Assembly: GCA_029339195.1 (NCBI GenBank)
Contig: JAPTJF010000069.1
Coordinates: 62,001 to 126,000, forward strand
DNA: 64,000 bases
DNA from: Micractinium sp. NFX-FRZ
Taxonomy: Eukaryota > Chlorophyta > Trebouxiophyceae > Chlorellales > Chlorellaceae
Direction of reading: 5' to 3'
Below are positions 20,481 to 32,313 of this stretch, in pieces (within the stretch, counting starts at the first letter, position 1; each line of letters starts with the position of its first letter). The notes under the pieces are model-generated. The model was given only the letters and a program-made list of their open reading frames with translations, was not told the DNA's origin and ran no database searches. The translations under genes were made by a program, and so were the position numbers.

Positions 20481-20878
20481 CTGTTACCAGGGGTGGGCGG
20501 GGTGCATCAGAAAAGTTGGGAGGGCAAGAGGTGTACAGGAGAAGCGAGCGCAGAGAAGGGCAGGGGGGAGAAAGGCGGGCGGGGAGGGGCGCTACCCGGC
20601 GTGACAACCCCGGAGAGCAAACATCCAGTGGGGGCAAGGGCAAGGGCAAGGGCAAGGAGCACAGAGCGAGCCAGCAAAAGCAAGCAAGTATGAACAAGAA
20701 AGTGCCAGCAGCTGGACTTGGCGCAGCGCTGCTATGCATGAGCACCGACACCAGGGGATTAACGGCTGGGCAGCGGCGCGGCGCCTCATGCGCCCCCTTG
20801 CCGGCTGCGGTTGCTGCAGCCGCTGCCTGCTGCCGGCGGCGGAGTGCCGGCGTCATGGAGCTGCCGACCAGCTTATGC

Positions 20879-22864
20879 TTAGGCATACTCGGAGAGCTGC
20901 ACCTGGTGGTAGACCGACTCGGAGACAAAGGGGATGTCGGCGTAATATCCGCTGCAGCATGACCAAAGCAAACAGGAGGCAGGAAGCACACAATGTCAAC
21001 GGGCATGTATTGATCGCACGACAGGAGTGGTGGGTATTGAAGTGCCGGCAACTGCTGTGCTCTTGTACTCAGGTGACAAACTGGGTGCGATGTGGTGCAG
21101 TGATGTGGAGTGCAGTGGTGCGGTGTGGAGTGTGCGGCACACCCGAAACCGAGGCCCCGGCGCGGCATGGCGCCGCGCCGGCGCCGGGGGCCCTGCCTTC
21201 TGCTTTGAGCCGTTGAAAGGCCAGCGCCTGGCATGAGAGAGCCGGAGCAGGCGAGTAGTAGGCTACGCTGATATGACTGCACCCTCTCTTGTTAGACCCT
21301 GCCTGATGCCCCGCAACCATGCAGGCTACACACCCAGACTGGGCGGCACAGCCCCGGTCATCTGCTCGTAGGCCTCATTCCCACCCAGTGCACAATCCAA
21401 GACCCAGAGCATCCGTGAAGAACACAGCACACCACTGCCCCACCAACGCGCCCCACCCCTTGCTGCAAGGGCAGCCTTCAGCACGGTGCCCACGATGCCC
21501 GTGCGGCTGCCCCCAGCCCCCCAATCGACCCTGCCCGCGGCACTGGTGCCGCCACTCACCGCACGGTCCAGAAGACGGCGTACACCACGGTGCCCATGCA
21601 GCACGTCCAGCCAAACATGTCAAAGTAGTGCCCAATCATGGACCACTTGATCTCGGCGGGCAGGTAGGCCGCCAGGATGTGGAACAGCATGACCACAATG
21701 TCGAGCATGATCGCCTGCAGGGGGGCGCAGCGTAATGGAGGGACAAGGGTGGGTAGTTTGTAAGGGGGGTGGGCGGCATGCAGGAGAGGGTGCAGGTGGG
21801 CGGATGGAGCTGTGGCGTGCAGGCAGACGCAGTGAAGCGCAGCGGGGTGCAGCACGGCGCGCAGCTTGAGGGCAACGGCGGGCAAGCGCAGCGCGGCGGG
21901 CAAGCGCAGCGCGGCACACAGAGAGCGGCACAGCAGCGGCGGCGGCCTGCTTGCCTGCATGCAGTTGAAGCGCACAAAGTGGTGCAGCTTTGTGTTCTTG
22001 ACGATGGAGAGGAACATGACGAAGAAGATGATGAGCGGGGCAAACTGGGAGCCAAAGTAGAGCTTGGCCATGGGGCCTGCACGCACGCGCAACAACGTGA
22101 CGCAAGGTTTAGGTTGATGGTCACAGGGCCACGCAAGCGCAACTGTCATGCATGCACCCACCTGCGATCGGTGCTTCAGATGGCAGCAGTGCCCCCCGCC
22201 AAGCAGCAACGATTCAGATGGCAGCACACGCAGCACTTGTCGAGCCTGTCATCATGTTCCACACACCCCCAGCACCCACGGCAGCACCTGCCCAGCACCC
22301 ACCTGGCACGAAAGCGAGCAGCAGCAGGTTCCTGAACTTGGCGTACATCAGGCGCCCCAGGGACAGGGCGTCGATCCAGGGCACCAGGTAGCAGAGCGCG
22401 GCAAAGCAGCGCCAGAAGAGCGACGGCGGCTCGCGGTTGGCCTCCTCATTGTCCTCCTGGTCGAGCGCGTCCGGGTCGCGCGCTCGCGCCGACACGCCTA
22501 GCTGCTGCCGCCCTTGCCGCCGCTGCTGCCTGCTGCTTTGCTGCCGGAGCAAGCTGCTGCTGCCTGCAGGGACAGTGGGCAGCAGGCGTGCAGCGTGGGC
22601 AGGTGCCGGTGGGGTGGGCACGGCGGCACGCGGGGCGGCGGCGAGACCCTCCCCAAGCACGGCAGCACGCTCTGCCCGCTTCCGCTCACCGCTGATGGCT
22701 CCCACGGAGGCAATGCTAGCGGTGGGGCGGCCGCAGGCGGCGGGCCGGGCTGCGCAGAGCACCCGAGGTGCCGCTGCGACTGCTGCTGCTGCTGTGGGGC
22801 TGCGGGCCGCCAGCTGCGGGCGCCGCGCTGCCATGAGGGGCTGCGCCGCGGCCAGGGCGGCCAT
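20879..22864 (-). CDS. TIC20: TIC20-like chloroplast inner-envelope translocon protein
   Basis: Component of the protein-import channel of the plastid inner envelope. Exons (minus): 22864-22690, 22563-22303, 22076-21955, 21714-21560, 20951-20879; 261 aa. The Ala/Arg-rich first ~60 residues look like a transit peptide. The mature part follows the Tic20 plan: RCFAALCYLVPWIDALSLGR, a membrane helix around QFAPLIIFFVMFLSIVKN, HHFVRFNCMQAIMLDIVVML, a hydrophobic stretch around CCMGTVVYAVFW, then RGYYADIPFVSES as in Tic20 C-termini. Intron 3 has a GC donor (ATGCAG/GCAAGC), required to keep FNCMQ-AIMLD in frame. The last intron is 608 nt. An upstream in-frame Met at 23005 would overlap the neighbour's 5' end, so 22864 is preferred. 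Which Tic20 subgroup is not decided. Confidence 0.85.
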
Positions 22865-23040
22865 GGTGAGCGGGGTGGCTGTGCTGCTCGGTGCTCGGGG
22901 CGCGCGATGGGGTGGCTGGTGGCAGCAACAAGGATGTGGGGTTGCCTGGAGCCGAGATAATATGCGTGCAGCAGTAGTGCCGGGTGCCGATGGCCGCGCC
23001 CACACACCGCTTCACCCACTGTTCCGGGGATTGGGTGGCC
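22865..23040. promoter_or_regulatory. Short divergent promoter TIC20 / AMT1-like
   Basis: Only 176 bp separate the preferred start codons of two divergent genes, so the promoters must be shared or overlap the 5' coding regions. No TATA box is obvious. Confidence 0.4.
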
Positions 23041-26000
23041 ATGTGCGGTCTGGCCCCTCAATTCGCATTTTTTTCGGCCTCGATGTTGCTCCTAGACCTT
23101 CCCGGCCTGCCGGCGGTGCAAGAGCTGCTGGCAGCGGAACCCAGCGCGCTACGGGCGCGATGGGAGGCCTCCGACGCGGGGGCGCTGGAGCAGGAGATTG
23201 AGAAGTACAAGGGAGCACTGTCGCAAGTGCTGGAGGAGTTGAAGCGGCTCGGTGAGCGCGCCAGGTTTTGAGTGCCCAGCCATGTGATCGCGCCGGTTTC
23301 GGAGCGAATCACGGTGCCGGTGGATGCCCTCAGGCTGATTGGGAGCGCCTGATCGCGCGCAGGTGCCGCCCCTGCAGTCGCCCTGCCCTAGCGGCGGCGG
23401 CGGCGGCAGCTGGCGGCAGCTGCCGCCACAAGGGCCGCCGCCTGCCTTTTGCCCTCGCCTCCCATACATTTCCTTTCCATGTCGCGACCTTTCATACACT
23501 GTGGTGCAGGTGTGGATGCGGGCGAGGACGAGGCGGGGGAGGGGGAGGATGCAGAGGGGCAGGAGGGCATTGAGGGCATCGACTGGCGGTACGGCTCGGT
23601 GGAGGAGCTCGACCCCACAGAGTGGCAGGTGGGGTGGGGCTGGAGGCCTTTCAGGGTGTTGGGAATGGCAGGTGGGGCGGGGCGGGAGGCGTTTCTGGGT
23701 GTTGGGAATGGCAGGTGGGGCAGAAGGGAGGCCATTAAAGGTGTCGGGGTGGCAGCTGGGGCGGGGCGGGGCGGGATGCCATTAAGGGTGTTGGGAATGG
23801 CAGGTGGGGCGGGGCTGGAGGCGTTTCTGGGTGTTGGGAATGGCAGGTGGGGCAGAAGGGAGGCCATTAAAGGTGTCGGGGTGGCAGCTGGGGCGGGGCG
23901 GGGCGGGATGCCATTAAGGGTGTTGGGAGTGGCAGGTGGGGCGGGGCAGGGGGGATTAGCGGGGTGAATGGATGCATGAAGAGGCCCTCAGACGAGGATG
24001 GTGAGACTTGTGGAGTGTGGAGGCAGCCTTGGCGCGGGGCGGAACCGCCTGGCAGTGCGAGGCGAGGCGGGTCAAGAGCCCTCCAGGCGGGCGCATCCCC
24101 CTATGAGGGGGCGCCTCGAGACGGGCAGGAGCCCTTGCAGCGACACAACGAGTGCAGAGGGCAGGGTGCTGCAGGCTGGCATGCCAGAGTCATTGCGATA
24201 CGCTGAGTGCTGTCGGGGTGCAACACTGCCGAGACTGCAACCTCCAACCTCGACGGGGAGGAGGCCTCACAGCCCCGCCCTGTGCGCTGCCCTGCCCTGC
24301 CTGCCTCGCGCACACTGCAGGTCCCTCCGCACTGCGTCCCCATCCACGCCAACGTCACAACGTACGACTGGCGCCAGCTCATCGCTCGCTGCCAGTTCGA
24401 CGTGATCATGATGGACCCTCCCTGGCAGCTGGCCACAGCAAACCCCACGCGCGGCGTCGCGCTGGGCTACAGCCAGGTGCGGCGGGGGCCTGGGGTAGTG
24501 GTGGTGGCGTGGGTACTTGACAGATGGCTGTGTGGCACACCGTGTGTTGCTGGGGAGGTGGCTGATGACTGGCAGTAGGCATGCGTGAGTGGCAGCTGAA
24601 CTCTTGCATACAAAGTGGACCTGCTCCAACCCTGCTTCTTTGCCCTCTGCGTGTTCGTTCCCCTGCATGCCACCGTCACCCTCATGCCCCCTCATACCCA
24701 GCGTGCCTCCCCTCCCCTGCCGCTGCAGCTCACCGACCAGCACATTGCTGCGCTGCCCATCCCCCGCCTCCAGAAGAACGGCCTGCTGTTTGTGTGGGTC
24801 ATCAACGCCAAGTACCAATTCTGCCTCGACCTGTTCGACCAGTGGGGATACGAGTGAGCATGGGAAAGGGTTGTGTTGGTTCATTTGTGCACAGTGGCGT
24901 GCGGTGTACAGTTGGGTGAGCATGACGACGAAGCTAAGCATCACCTTCTCCCCTGCAACGGCTCACTCTGGCAACCACGCTTCACCCACCTTCCTGCCCC
25001 AGGCTGGTTGACGAGATAGTGTGGGTGAAGATGACGGTGAACCGGCGGCTGGCCAAGAGCCACGGATTCTACCTGCAGCACGCCAAGGAGGTGGGCAGCG
25101 GAAGCATGCGTGCCCGCCAGCCTGCTGCTGCCTGCCAGTCTGCTGCCTGCCAGTCCCTATTGCCTGCCGGCTTCCTGCCGGCTTCATACCGCCCTCTTTC
25201 TGCCTGCTGTGACCAATTGCCTGCGGCTGCTGACAGCTGCTCTGTGCTTGAGCTGCTGCCACAAGCTCAGCTGCTGACTCATGAGCTGTGGTTGAGAGTA
25301 TTGTGCCCGCCCACCTCCCCCACACGCCTGCCTGCCTTCCGGGCCGGCTGATCGGCCGGCCTGTTTCCTGTTGTCTGCTGCAGTCGCTTCCGAGCAGTGC
25401 TTGCCTTACCTTCTGCAGTCGTCCAGCTGCAGACTGCCGCTGCCAGCCATAGCTGCTGCTCACCGGCGTGCGTCTCTTCTGGCCTGCCTGCCTGCAGGTG
25501 TGCCTGGTGGCGCGCAAAGGGGAGGACCCGCCAGGCATGCGCAGCGGCGTGGGCTCTGACGTCATCTACAGGTGGGCAGGGGATATAGATATAGGATGGG
25601 TCAGCCAAGTGAGTACAGATGAGGGCGTTGGAATGACAGCAAAGACAGCATGTACAGGTGGCCGCGCATGTATGCATGAATGGAGGATGGGTTCCGGGCA
25701 GCGCAGCAAAGTGTGCAGAGATGGGGGTGGATGTGTTGCACGGACGGCTGCGGAATTGTGTGCAGCCGTAGTCTGGCTTGGGGACTGGGGCCAAGCGGAC
25801 ATGTGATGTAGCTGCGTGGCAACTGCTGGGCGTCTCCTGGCAGGCGTGCGCAGCGGCGTGAGCTCTCACATCATCCGCACACACTTCCGGGCTGGCGGGT
25901 GTGTGCCACCTTGCATGCGCTTGCGCCAGTATCCTTCGTCTGCACCCCACAGCTGCCCCACCTTTCCTGCCACTGCCCAGCGGGCGCGCCACACGCTGAG

Positions 26001-26567
26001 GCCTGCGTGTGCACCTCCCTGCCATCACAGCTCCCCCGCTTCCTTGGATGTGTGCCTCCTTCCGCAGCGAGCGGCGTGGGCAGAGCCAGAAGCCAGAGGA
26101 GATCTACCAGCTCATAGAGAAACTGGTACCAAATGGTGAGCGACTGCATGGGCACGACTGCGGTACGTGCCGGGGCGATGGCAAGAGTGGAGATCTGCCG
26201 GCCGAGTGAGCAGCTGGTGCCTCATTGCCAGGTGGAGTTGGGAGTGGGGGACACGCACGCGCCATCTGGCTAACTTGCACGCACGTGCACACCCACTCGC
26301 GCCACCCCGCTTTGCTCCACGGCACCCAATCATCTCGCACCTCAAGCTCCCTCTCTTGTTTTTTTCATGCTCATTTCTCTTGCATGCGCACGCTCCGCCG
26401 CTCATGCAGGCAAGTACCTGGAGATCTTTGGGCGCAAGAACAACCTGCGCAACTTCTGGGTGACCGTGGGCAACGAGGTGACGGGGCAGGGGCCGCCCAA
26501 GGAGGACCAGCGGGCCATCGAGGAGGGGCTGCGCATACCCAATGCGGTCTACGGGCGCGCAGGATGA
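23041..26567 (+). CDS. MT-A70 family adenine-N6 methyltransferase, AMT1/MTA1-like
   Basis: Transfers methyl from SAM to adenine N6. Exons 23041-23251, 23510-23628, 24321-24476, 24729-24853, 25003-25090, 25498-25571, 26068-26135, 26410-26567; 332 aa (318 if the Met at 23083 is used). The catalytic motif DPPW is in exon 3 (FDVIMMDPPWQL), followed by NPTRGVALGYSQL. Also seen: NGLLFVWVINAKY, GYELVDEIVWVK, KPEEIYQLIEKLVPNGKYLEIFGRKNNLRNFW, all in MT-A70 order. METTL3 enzymes have an LPYG-type segment after DPPW; the NPTRGV segment here instead recalls the ciliate, fungal and algal AMT1/MTA1 group that makes 6mA in DNA. An acidic N-terminal part with a short predicted coiled coil replaces METTL3's zinc fingers. 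Substrate (DNA rather than RNA) is inference. Intron 2 is swollen by a minisatellite. Confidence 0.85.
23629..23945 (+). repeat. G-rich minisatellite built on the AMT1-like exon 2 donor
   Basis: The donor region TGGCAG/GTGGGG (boundary 23628) recurs at about 23671, 23713, 23803, 23847 and 23934. A higher-order unit of 132 nt (GTTTCTGGGTGTTGGGAATG at 23691 and 23823) is almost perfectly duplicated. Confidence 0.85.
25841..25882 (+). repeat. Decayed copy of AMT1-like exon 6 3' end
   Basis: GCGTGCGCAGCGGCGTGAGC at 25844 repeats the exon 6 end (GCATGCGCAGCGGCGTGGGC at 25535) 309 nt downstream, inside intron 6. The donor is not retained. Confidence 0.75.
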
Positions 26568-26711
26568 GCGGGCGGGCAGACGGTGCTTGCCATCATGCTG
26601 CTGCATGTCCCCTCCTTGCTTGGTGACTAGCTAAGCTGGCTCTGCATGAACCATCCTTCTGTTGTCCTCAGTTGCGGTGTGAATCAGTTGAAAGCACACA
26701 CAGCTAGCAGC

Positions 26712-26743
<32 letters not shown>

Positions 26744-27249
26744 ACTGGTGACAACGCTTTTAGTGAGCCATTTAAAATGGCGTCCGCAGGGGAGCGCCTG
26801 GCTCACGCAGCAGCACCTGGTCCCTGTTCCTGGGTGCAGTTTTCATGCAGTTTCATGCATTGCTGTGCAGCCCTCGAGCCTTCTAGCGGCGCTGTCTGCG
26901 AGAGGCAAAGTAAAACACAGTGCAGCAAGCAAGGAAGCAGGCTGCAACACCTCTCTGGCTGTCGCTTTGCTGCCGTTGAAAAGTTAACGGCAACACTGGG
27001 CCAACTTTCTTGTCATGTGCCCGTTGACACCTTACAAAAGCAGCCATAGATCTGTGCATTAGCTTGATCACCAAAGACAGGAAGCATTCGCCATACACAA
27101 GCCACCTGTGTACATGACGGTCTCAACTAAGAGTACACTCAGTTCGCCACAGCCCCACAGTGCCCTCTGCATGCACGATGTGCCTCCTCCTCTCCGCCCG
27201 GCAGATCCATGCCCAGCCTGCTGCCTCGCTGCTGCACTGCTGCAGCCTC
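26568..27249. repeat. Spacer with CAGG microsatellite; duplicated downstream of MYND copy B
   Basis: Holds a (CAGG)n run at about 26716-26747. Its right part (CTAGCGGCGCTGTCTGCGAG at 26882 through the TTACA near 27032 and the CAGTTCGCCACAGCCCCACAG motif near 27142) matches 31930-32225 closely in order and spacing. It is thus the 3' flank of a MYND gene duplicated together with the gene. TTACA at 27032-27036 gives TGTAA on the minus strand for copy A. Confidence 0.7.
27032..27036 (-). terminator. Candidate poly(A) signal TGTAA of MYND copy A
   Basis: Minus-strand TGTAA 214 nt past the stop of copy A. Copy B has one in the equivalent duplicated position (32091-32095) and copy C has one at 37098-37102. 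Confidence 0.5.
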
Positions 27250-30200
27250 TCAACTCTCCTGCCGTGCCTCCTCCTCTCCCTGCCCAGCAGATGCCGGCCC
27301 GGCCTGCTGCCGTGCTGCTGCCCGTGCCGCCGCAAGCGCCCTGCACACCCGCCGGTGCCCCGCCCGCCAGTCGGCCCCTGAGCAGGTGGTGTTGCAGTAC
27401 CAGACGGAGCGGCAGCCGCTGCAGCGCTTGCTGCCCTTGCCCTGCCCCGCTGCCGGCCCGCCCTCAACGCCCAGGTTGGCACAGCGCAGGTAGGCGCAGC
27501 TGCGGGTAGCCGCAACCTGCGCTGCCTCCAGCTGTGCTGCAGCCTGCTGCTCGGGCTCCGCCCACCAGGCCTGCAGGGCTTGCGCCAGCTGGGCAGCAGG
27601 TGGGATGAGGGTGCGCTGGTACATCCGCAGCAGCTCGGGGCTGAGGGGTGCCCCAAAGCTGCAGCCTTCCTGCTGCACCTGCTGGAGCCCTACTTGTAGG
27701 GATTCCACAGACGCTAGAAGGGCAGCTGTGTTGCTGCCGCCAGCTGCCAAGCTGCTGCTGCTGCTGCTGCTGCCCTGCTTGCCCAACGCCACCCTTGCTG
27801 CGGCTGCCAAATTTTGGCATGCCGCGACCACGCCGCTCGCCAGGTCGCTCGCCTGCACGCAAGGGGTTGCTAAACAAGTGCGCTGGTGTCGGGAACTCGT
27901 GCACATGGGTGGTTTCAGCAACCTTCTAAAAACCATGCCGCAGCATGAATGATGCCGCCCCTAGGCAACGCACATGCCGGACAGAGCGACTCACCGGCCC
28001 TTGCATGATTGGCGGGCCCACCCGCACTGCCAGCTCCAGGCCCTGCAGCAGCAGGCCACTGCCGAGCAGATGCGCCGCATAATGCGGCCGAGACACTGCG
28101 TCGGCTGTGTTAATGACCAGCTCCTGCCACAATCTGTCGGTATCGTCAGAAGCGGCCTGCACGGTCATGGCAATACGCCAGGGGAGGGCTCTCTCTTCAG
28201 CCTGCGCTCAATCAAAGGCGGCCCGGGCGCAGGCACATCTGCCCGCTCCATGCACAAGCCATTGCGCAGGGTCGTGCCTTGGACCGCCAATGTGCCCACC
28301 TGCCATCTCTGCACCAGGGCATGCTCAAAGGCAGACATGAGCTCAGGCGTCAGCAGCGAGGGCGGGGTGTATGCCACCACAATCCGAAGGTCTGGTGAGC
28401 TGGTGCCCAACTGTTCAAGCGTCTGCCCTTGGTTGGCTGCCAAGAGGGGCAGCAGCTGGGAGTGCGCAGCGCACATCGCCTGCACACGCCTGCAGGGTGG
28501 GCATGTACGTTTGTGCGGTTGGCAATCAGTACATTATCGGCTTCAACAAAGCATGCAAAGGGAAAAGAAGCAAGGGGACTGTTTGCACGATAGCCCATCA
28601 TGACGTAACATCACCTGCCCTGTGTTGAAGTCATCACATCCTGGCCGCCCTCCTGGGCTGTGTCTGACAGCAACGTTCCGGCTAGGCAGGCATGCTTGAA
28701 TGTGTGGGACGCAAATGCCGACAGCCGTGGCCATCGGCTCAGCTCGGGCAGCGCCGCCAGCTGCTCCTCCTGCTGACCTGCTGCCCAATGCAAAAGGCGG
28801 CAGACGGTGGAGTGCAGCTGCCAGAGCGGCTCTGCCATCGCTGCTGCTGCCTCCCAGCACTGGTCTGCTGAATGAGCAACGCTGGCATACACCTGTTCGA
28901 CCACGCCCAAGAAGTGCGGCCACAGTGTGAACAGGTGTCTGCCAAGCGTTGCCGACGCCTGCAAGGGGTGTCTTTCGCCCAGCTGCACCGAACCCGCCGC
29001 ATCAGCTGGCTTGTTGTGCCACTCACTGTGCAGCGTGCTGAGCAGTGGCAGCAGGTTCAGGCAAGCGTGGGCTGCACAAGAAGGGGAACGGGCATAACAG
29101 CCACGTGACAAGCTTGAGCAAGATGGCACTAAGGCTTTGGTGAAAGCATAACACATTGAAGCAGCATTCCTCACCTGCCTGGCACCAATCTGTGGCTTGG
29201 CTGGCGGTGGGACTGGGGGCAACAGGCTCAAGCCAAAGTGGCTGCAGCACCACACAGCTGTAGTGCAGCGTGATTCCAACGCCGTGGCCGTCCGCGGGAA
29301 GAACCCCGCATCGTGTGCACAGTCGGACAGCCGCCGCCACATGCGGCGCAAGCTGTACAATCCGCTCGACGAGTTCTGAATCCCAGTCGTCGGAGATGCT
29401 GGCAACGGTTCCTAGCATGTGTGGCCCACCCGAGCAAACCGCAAGTCCTGCCAGCCGCAGCGCCATGATGCAAGCATGAGCCCGTCGCTCGTCGCTGAGC
29501 GATGCCCCAGCTGATGCCAGAAGCAGCCGCAGCACATCTGCTGCAATTGTGAGGAGCTGTAGTGCCCCGCCGGAGCTGGTCAGCTGCCTGACAGCATCTT
29601 TAAGATGCAAAGAGGTGAGGACCTCCATGCCGCGGCCCAACCACATCAGGATGTCAGCCGTGCATGGGTGCAGCGTCTCGGCCCGCTGAAGCACCAGGCC
29701 CGTTGCACTGAGAGCAATGTCCAACACTTGCTGCTGGTGCTGCTGCTGGCCCACCATGGCTGGCCCCATCTGGAAAGCGTCCTCGCCAAAGACCACGCTC
29801 AGATGCTCAATCATGCATGCCGCACAGAGGTAGAGCTCTTCATTGGGGCCTGCACGGGTGCAAATGAGGAGCAACACAACCACAAATCGGGAACATCCGT
29901 GCAATACATCTAAAGCACGTGGCCAGCTCAGGCGCTGGCCCTGCTGCTGACATTGCGACCGGCAATACTAAGCACACCAGCCGCTAACTAACTTTGGCAC
30001 TCAGTGGCTCAGATTGAGGCTAACCTTCTTGAGAGTGAAGAAACTCCAGCGTGCGGCCAGCAGTCACCAGCCAGGGCAACATGGCGCTGGGCTTGGCGGC
30101 TGTCCTAGCCACAGCGGGAAGGGTGGCGGCCGCGCACGGTGTCAACAACGCTGTCAGAATGCATCGCACCAGAAGCAACTGGACGCCAAGGCAGTGTCGC

Positions 30201-30810
30201 ATGCCCTTCAGGGGCAGGGAGGCCGAGACTGCTTGCTGCAGGTAGCGCCGCCCGCTGCTGCACAGAAGGCTGATAGCGGCAGCTGCCAAGCGGTACAGGT
30301 CCTGGCCTGCAAGCTGCGCACTGTGCAGCAGCATAGCGCACGCTTGCGCCATCGTCGCTCCAGCCATCAGCCTGTACTCCAGAGGCCGAGCGAGCACCAT
30401 CGTGTGTGTAGTGTCCGCTGTCAGCTGCGAGTCCAGCTGCTGCAACTGCTCGCCCGCCAGGCGTGCCAACCTGCCAGGCACGTGGCACGGCAGCCGCAAT
30501 GCTTCTTCTGTGTCAGGCACTACCCACCCCATTGATGAAGGGATCTTACTGGTCAAGGTGAACCTGGAAACCTGACCTGCAAACGTGTCCGCAAAAGCAG
30601 CTGCCACCCTCTGGCGCACCTAGACACCCGTTGGCGCGTGTGCTCGTCCGGCATGGGCGTCAGGTCCAGGTTTGACGCAGCATCCAGGCAGGCAGAGGCC
30701 AGTGACATTGACTGATGTGCACGCGCTGGGTCCAGCAGGTGGCCAGCACGCAGCAGCTCCTCCACCTGCACCAGTGCCTGCTCCCAGAGCTGGCAGAAGT
30801 GGGTGGCCAT
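27250..30810 (-). CDS. MYND zinc-finger protein, tandem copy A
   Basis: Seven exons (minus): 30810-30620, 30470-30025, 29849-29175, 29071-28615, 28489-28300, 28156-27995, 27852-27250; 907 aa. The C-terminus holds a MYND-type finger: CAYLRC, then CSGC, WYCNTTC and HRRVC in the order C-C-C-C-C-C-H-C. The first pair is CX4C. The finger is followed by an Ala/Arg/Gln tail. The ~750 residues before it are Leu/Ala-rich and look helical, perhaps ARM/HEAT-like; no domain is recognised. MYND fingers usually bind proline-rich partners, so a protein-protein role is inferred. Exon 5 ends at TGGCAG/GTGGGC and exon 6 begins after GTGCAG; ignoring this intron gives a false frameshift. A preceding in-frame Met at 30912 exists, but MATH at 30810 aligns with copy C. 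Confidence 0.8.
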
Positions 30811-32313
30811 GGCGGAAGCTAGGAGGCGCCGCCGCTGACGCCGCCGCCTGCGGCCTGGCTGATGGCTCTCAAGTCGCTGCCTGTGGCGGGCTGCCGCGTG
30901 TTCTTCAAACACAGCAGATGTGCCTGAGTCGGCTCTGGGTCCCTCCGAGGTGCAGAGGGGGAAGCAGGCGCGGGGTTCGGGTTGGAGAGCGTCTTCTCGG
31001 GTCGGGAGTACAGAGAACGAGCGGGACTAGCTGAGGCCAAGCCGAGAACAGAGGCGAGAACCGTTGTGTGGCAGGGGTGAGCACTCTGGCGGCACAACCT
31101 GGCGGTGCATGCAGCAGCAGCCGCTGGGCCTGCTGGCCTCGGCAGCATGCTGCCCTGTCGTCCCAGGCCTGCCTGTTCGTATGTCAATCAATTTGGTCTT
31201 CAATTGAGCCCCACAGTGTCCTGCCAGCCTCTCTTTCCCCTCATCACTCGCCGCTGTCTTCAAAGGCGGGTTACCTAGCCCTGCGAGAGAACCCACCTGC
31301 CATGGCGTTTCACGTGCAAGCATGCACTCCAGCCCCCTGCGTTCTTCGGCACACATGGAACCTAAAACGCCTACACTACGTTTAAGCCAAACCACGCCTA
31401 GAAAACAACTGAAAACAAACGGTAACAGGCCAAGAACGAGTGGGGCAGCCACGGCACCCTCAACGCGCTTGGTGTGCCTCCTCCCCTCCCTGCCCAGCAT
31501 GGCGCTGCCCTTCCTGCTGCCGTGCCGACGCTCATTCAAAACCATGTACCAATTGCGGTTTACAGGCGTGCTGGATGAGCGGGCAGACGCCTCTGCCCGG
31601 CAAGCTGCGAAGGGCCCCTCCTTGCTCAGTGTCTGCCTGAGCTGCCTCTTCAGGATCTCTCCATCTGCTGTCCTCAGCCACGTTGTGAAGGAATTGAAAG
31701 CACAACACAGCAGCAGTCGGACTGATGACAGCAAATTTAGTGATCTGTACTGGATTGGCGATGCGTGCTCAATGCCGTGTGTAAGTGGCGTCCTCAGGGG
31801 GCTGGTGAGCACGATGTGTCCTGGCAGAACGCGAGTCATGGCAGCCTCTGGCGGGGGCGCCTGGCACACGCAGTCGCCCATGGTCGCTCTTCGTTCTTGC
31901 CTGCACTGCTGTGGCTGCCCTCCGCCCCTCTAGCGGCGCTGCCTGCGAGCCGCAAAGTAAAACACAGCGCAGCAGGCAAGCAAGCAAGCTGCAGCACCTC
32001 TGTGGCTGTCACTGTGCAGCCTTTTGAAAAGTTAATTGCGAGCGACGCCTGGAGCGCTTTTCTTTTCGCGTGCGTGCCCTTTGACCCACCTTACAATAGC
32101 TAACATGGATCTGTACGCGAGCCTGGAGCACATAAACACAGGAAGCATGCATTATAAGGTTCAAAGCCACCTGTGCACATGCAGTCTCATCTAAAAGTTC
32201 ACTCAGTTCGCCACAGCCCCACAGCGCCCTCAGCGTGCGTGGTGTGCCCCCTCCTCTCCCCGCCCGGCACCATTCGAACTGCGTGCTCAAGTGCAGTGCG
32301 GTGCTGCCGCCCC
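30811..32313. other. Spacer between MYND copies A and B with gene relics
   Basis: Contains the 5' flank of copy A (30920-31060), which matches the flank of copy C at 41085-41240. It also has a relic of a MYND gene 3' end near 31440-31545, and the duplicated 3' flank of copy B (about 31670-32225). No intact gene is seen. Minus-strand TGTAA at 32091-32095 suits copy B. Confidence 0.6.
31440..31545 (-). pseudogene. Relic of a MYND-gene 3' terminus
   Basis: Read on the minus strand, GCACGGCAGCAGG, then GCTGGGCAGGGAGGGGAGGA and GGCACACC repeat the last ~70 nt of the MYND coding exon (Ala-Arg-Gln-Gln-Ala-Gly ... Gly-Gln-Gly-Glu-Glu). The zinc finger itself is missing. A similar relic lies at 41598-41710. 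Confidence 0.55.

Larger units (their letters stand above)
19754..20878. other. 3' UTRs of kinase and TIC20 (convergent), microsatellite
   Basis: A 1.1-kb tail-to-tail spacer. A TGTAA at 20344 could end the kinase transcript. The stretch is pyrimidine-rich around 19970-20280 and carries a (GT)n repeat at 20454-20480. No coding sequence recognised. Confidence 0.5.

Noticed and set aside
23041..26567. METTL3 (mRNA m6A writer) as the name of the MT-A70 gene
   Set aside because: Lacks the zinc-finger region and the LPYG-type segment after DPPW; AMT1/MTA1-like features fit better, though phylogeny was not run.
28160..28310. Apparent one-base frameshift and stop in MYND copy A between the WQVGTLAV and MTVQAASDD frames
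   Set aside because: All three copies place an intron here (donor TGGCAG/GTGGGC or GTGAGC, acceptor GTGCAG). With it spliced out the frame is intact and copies align.
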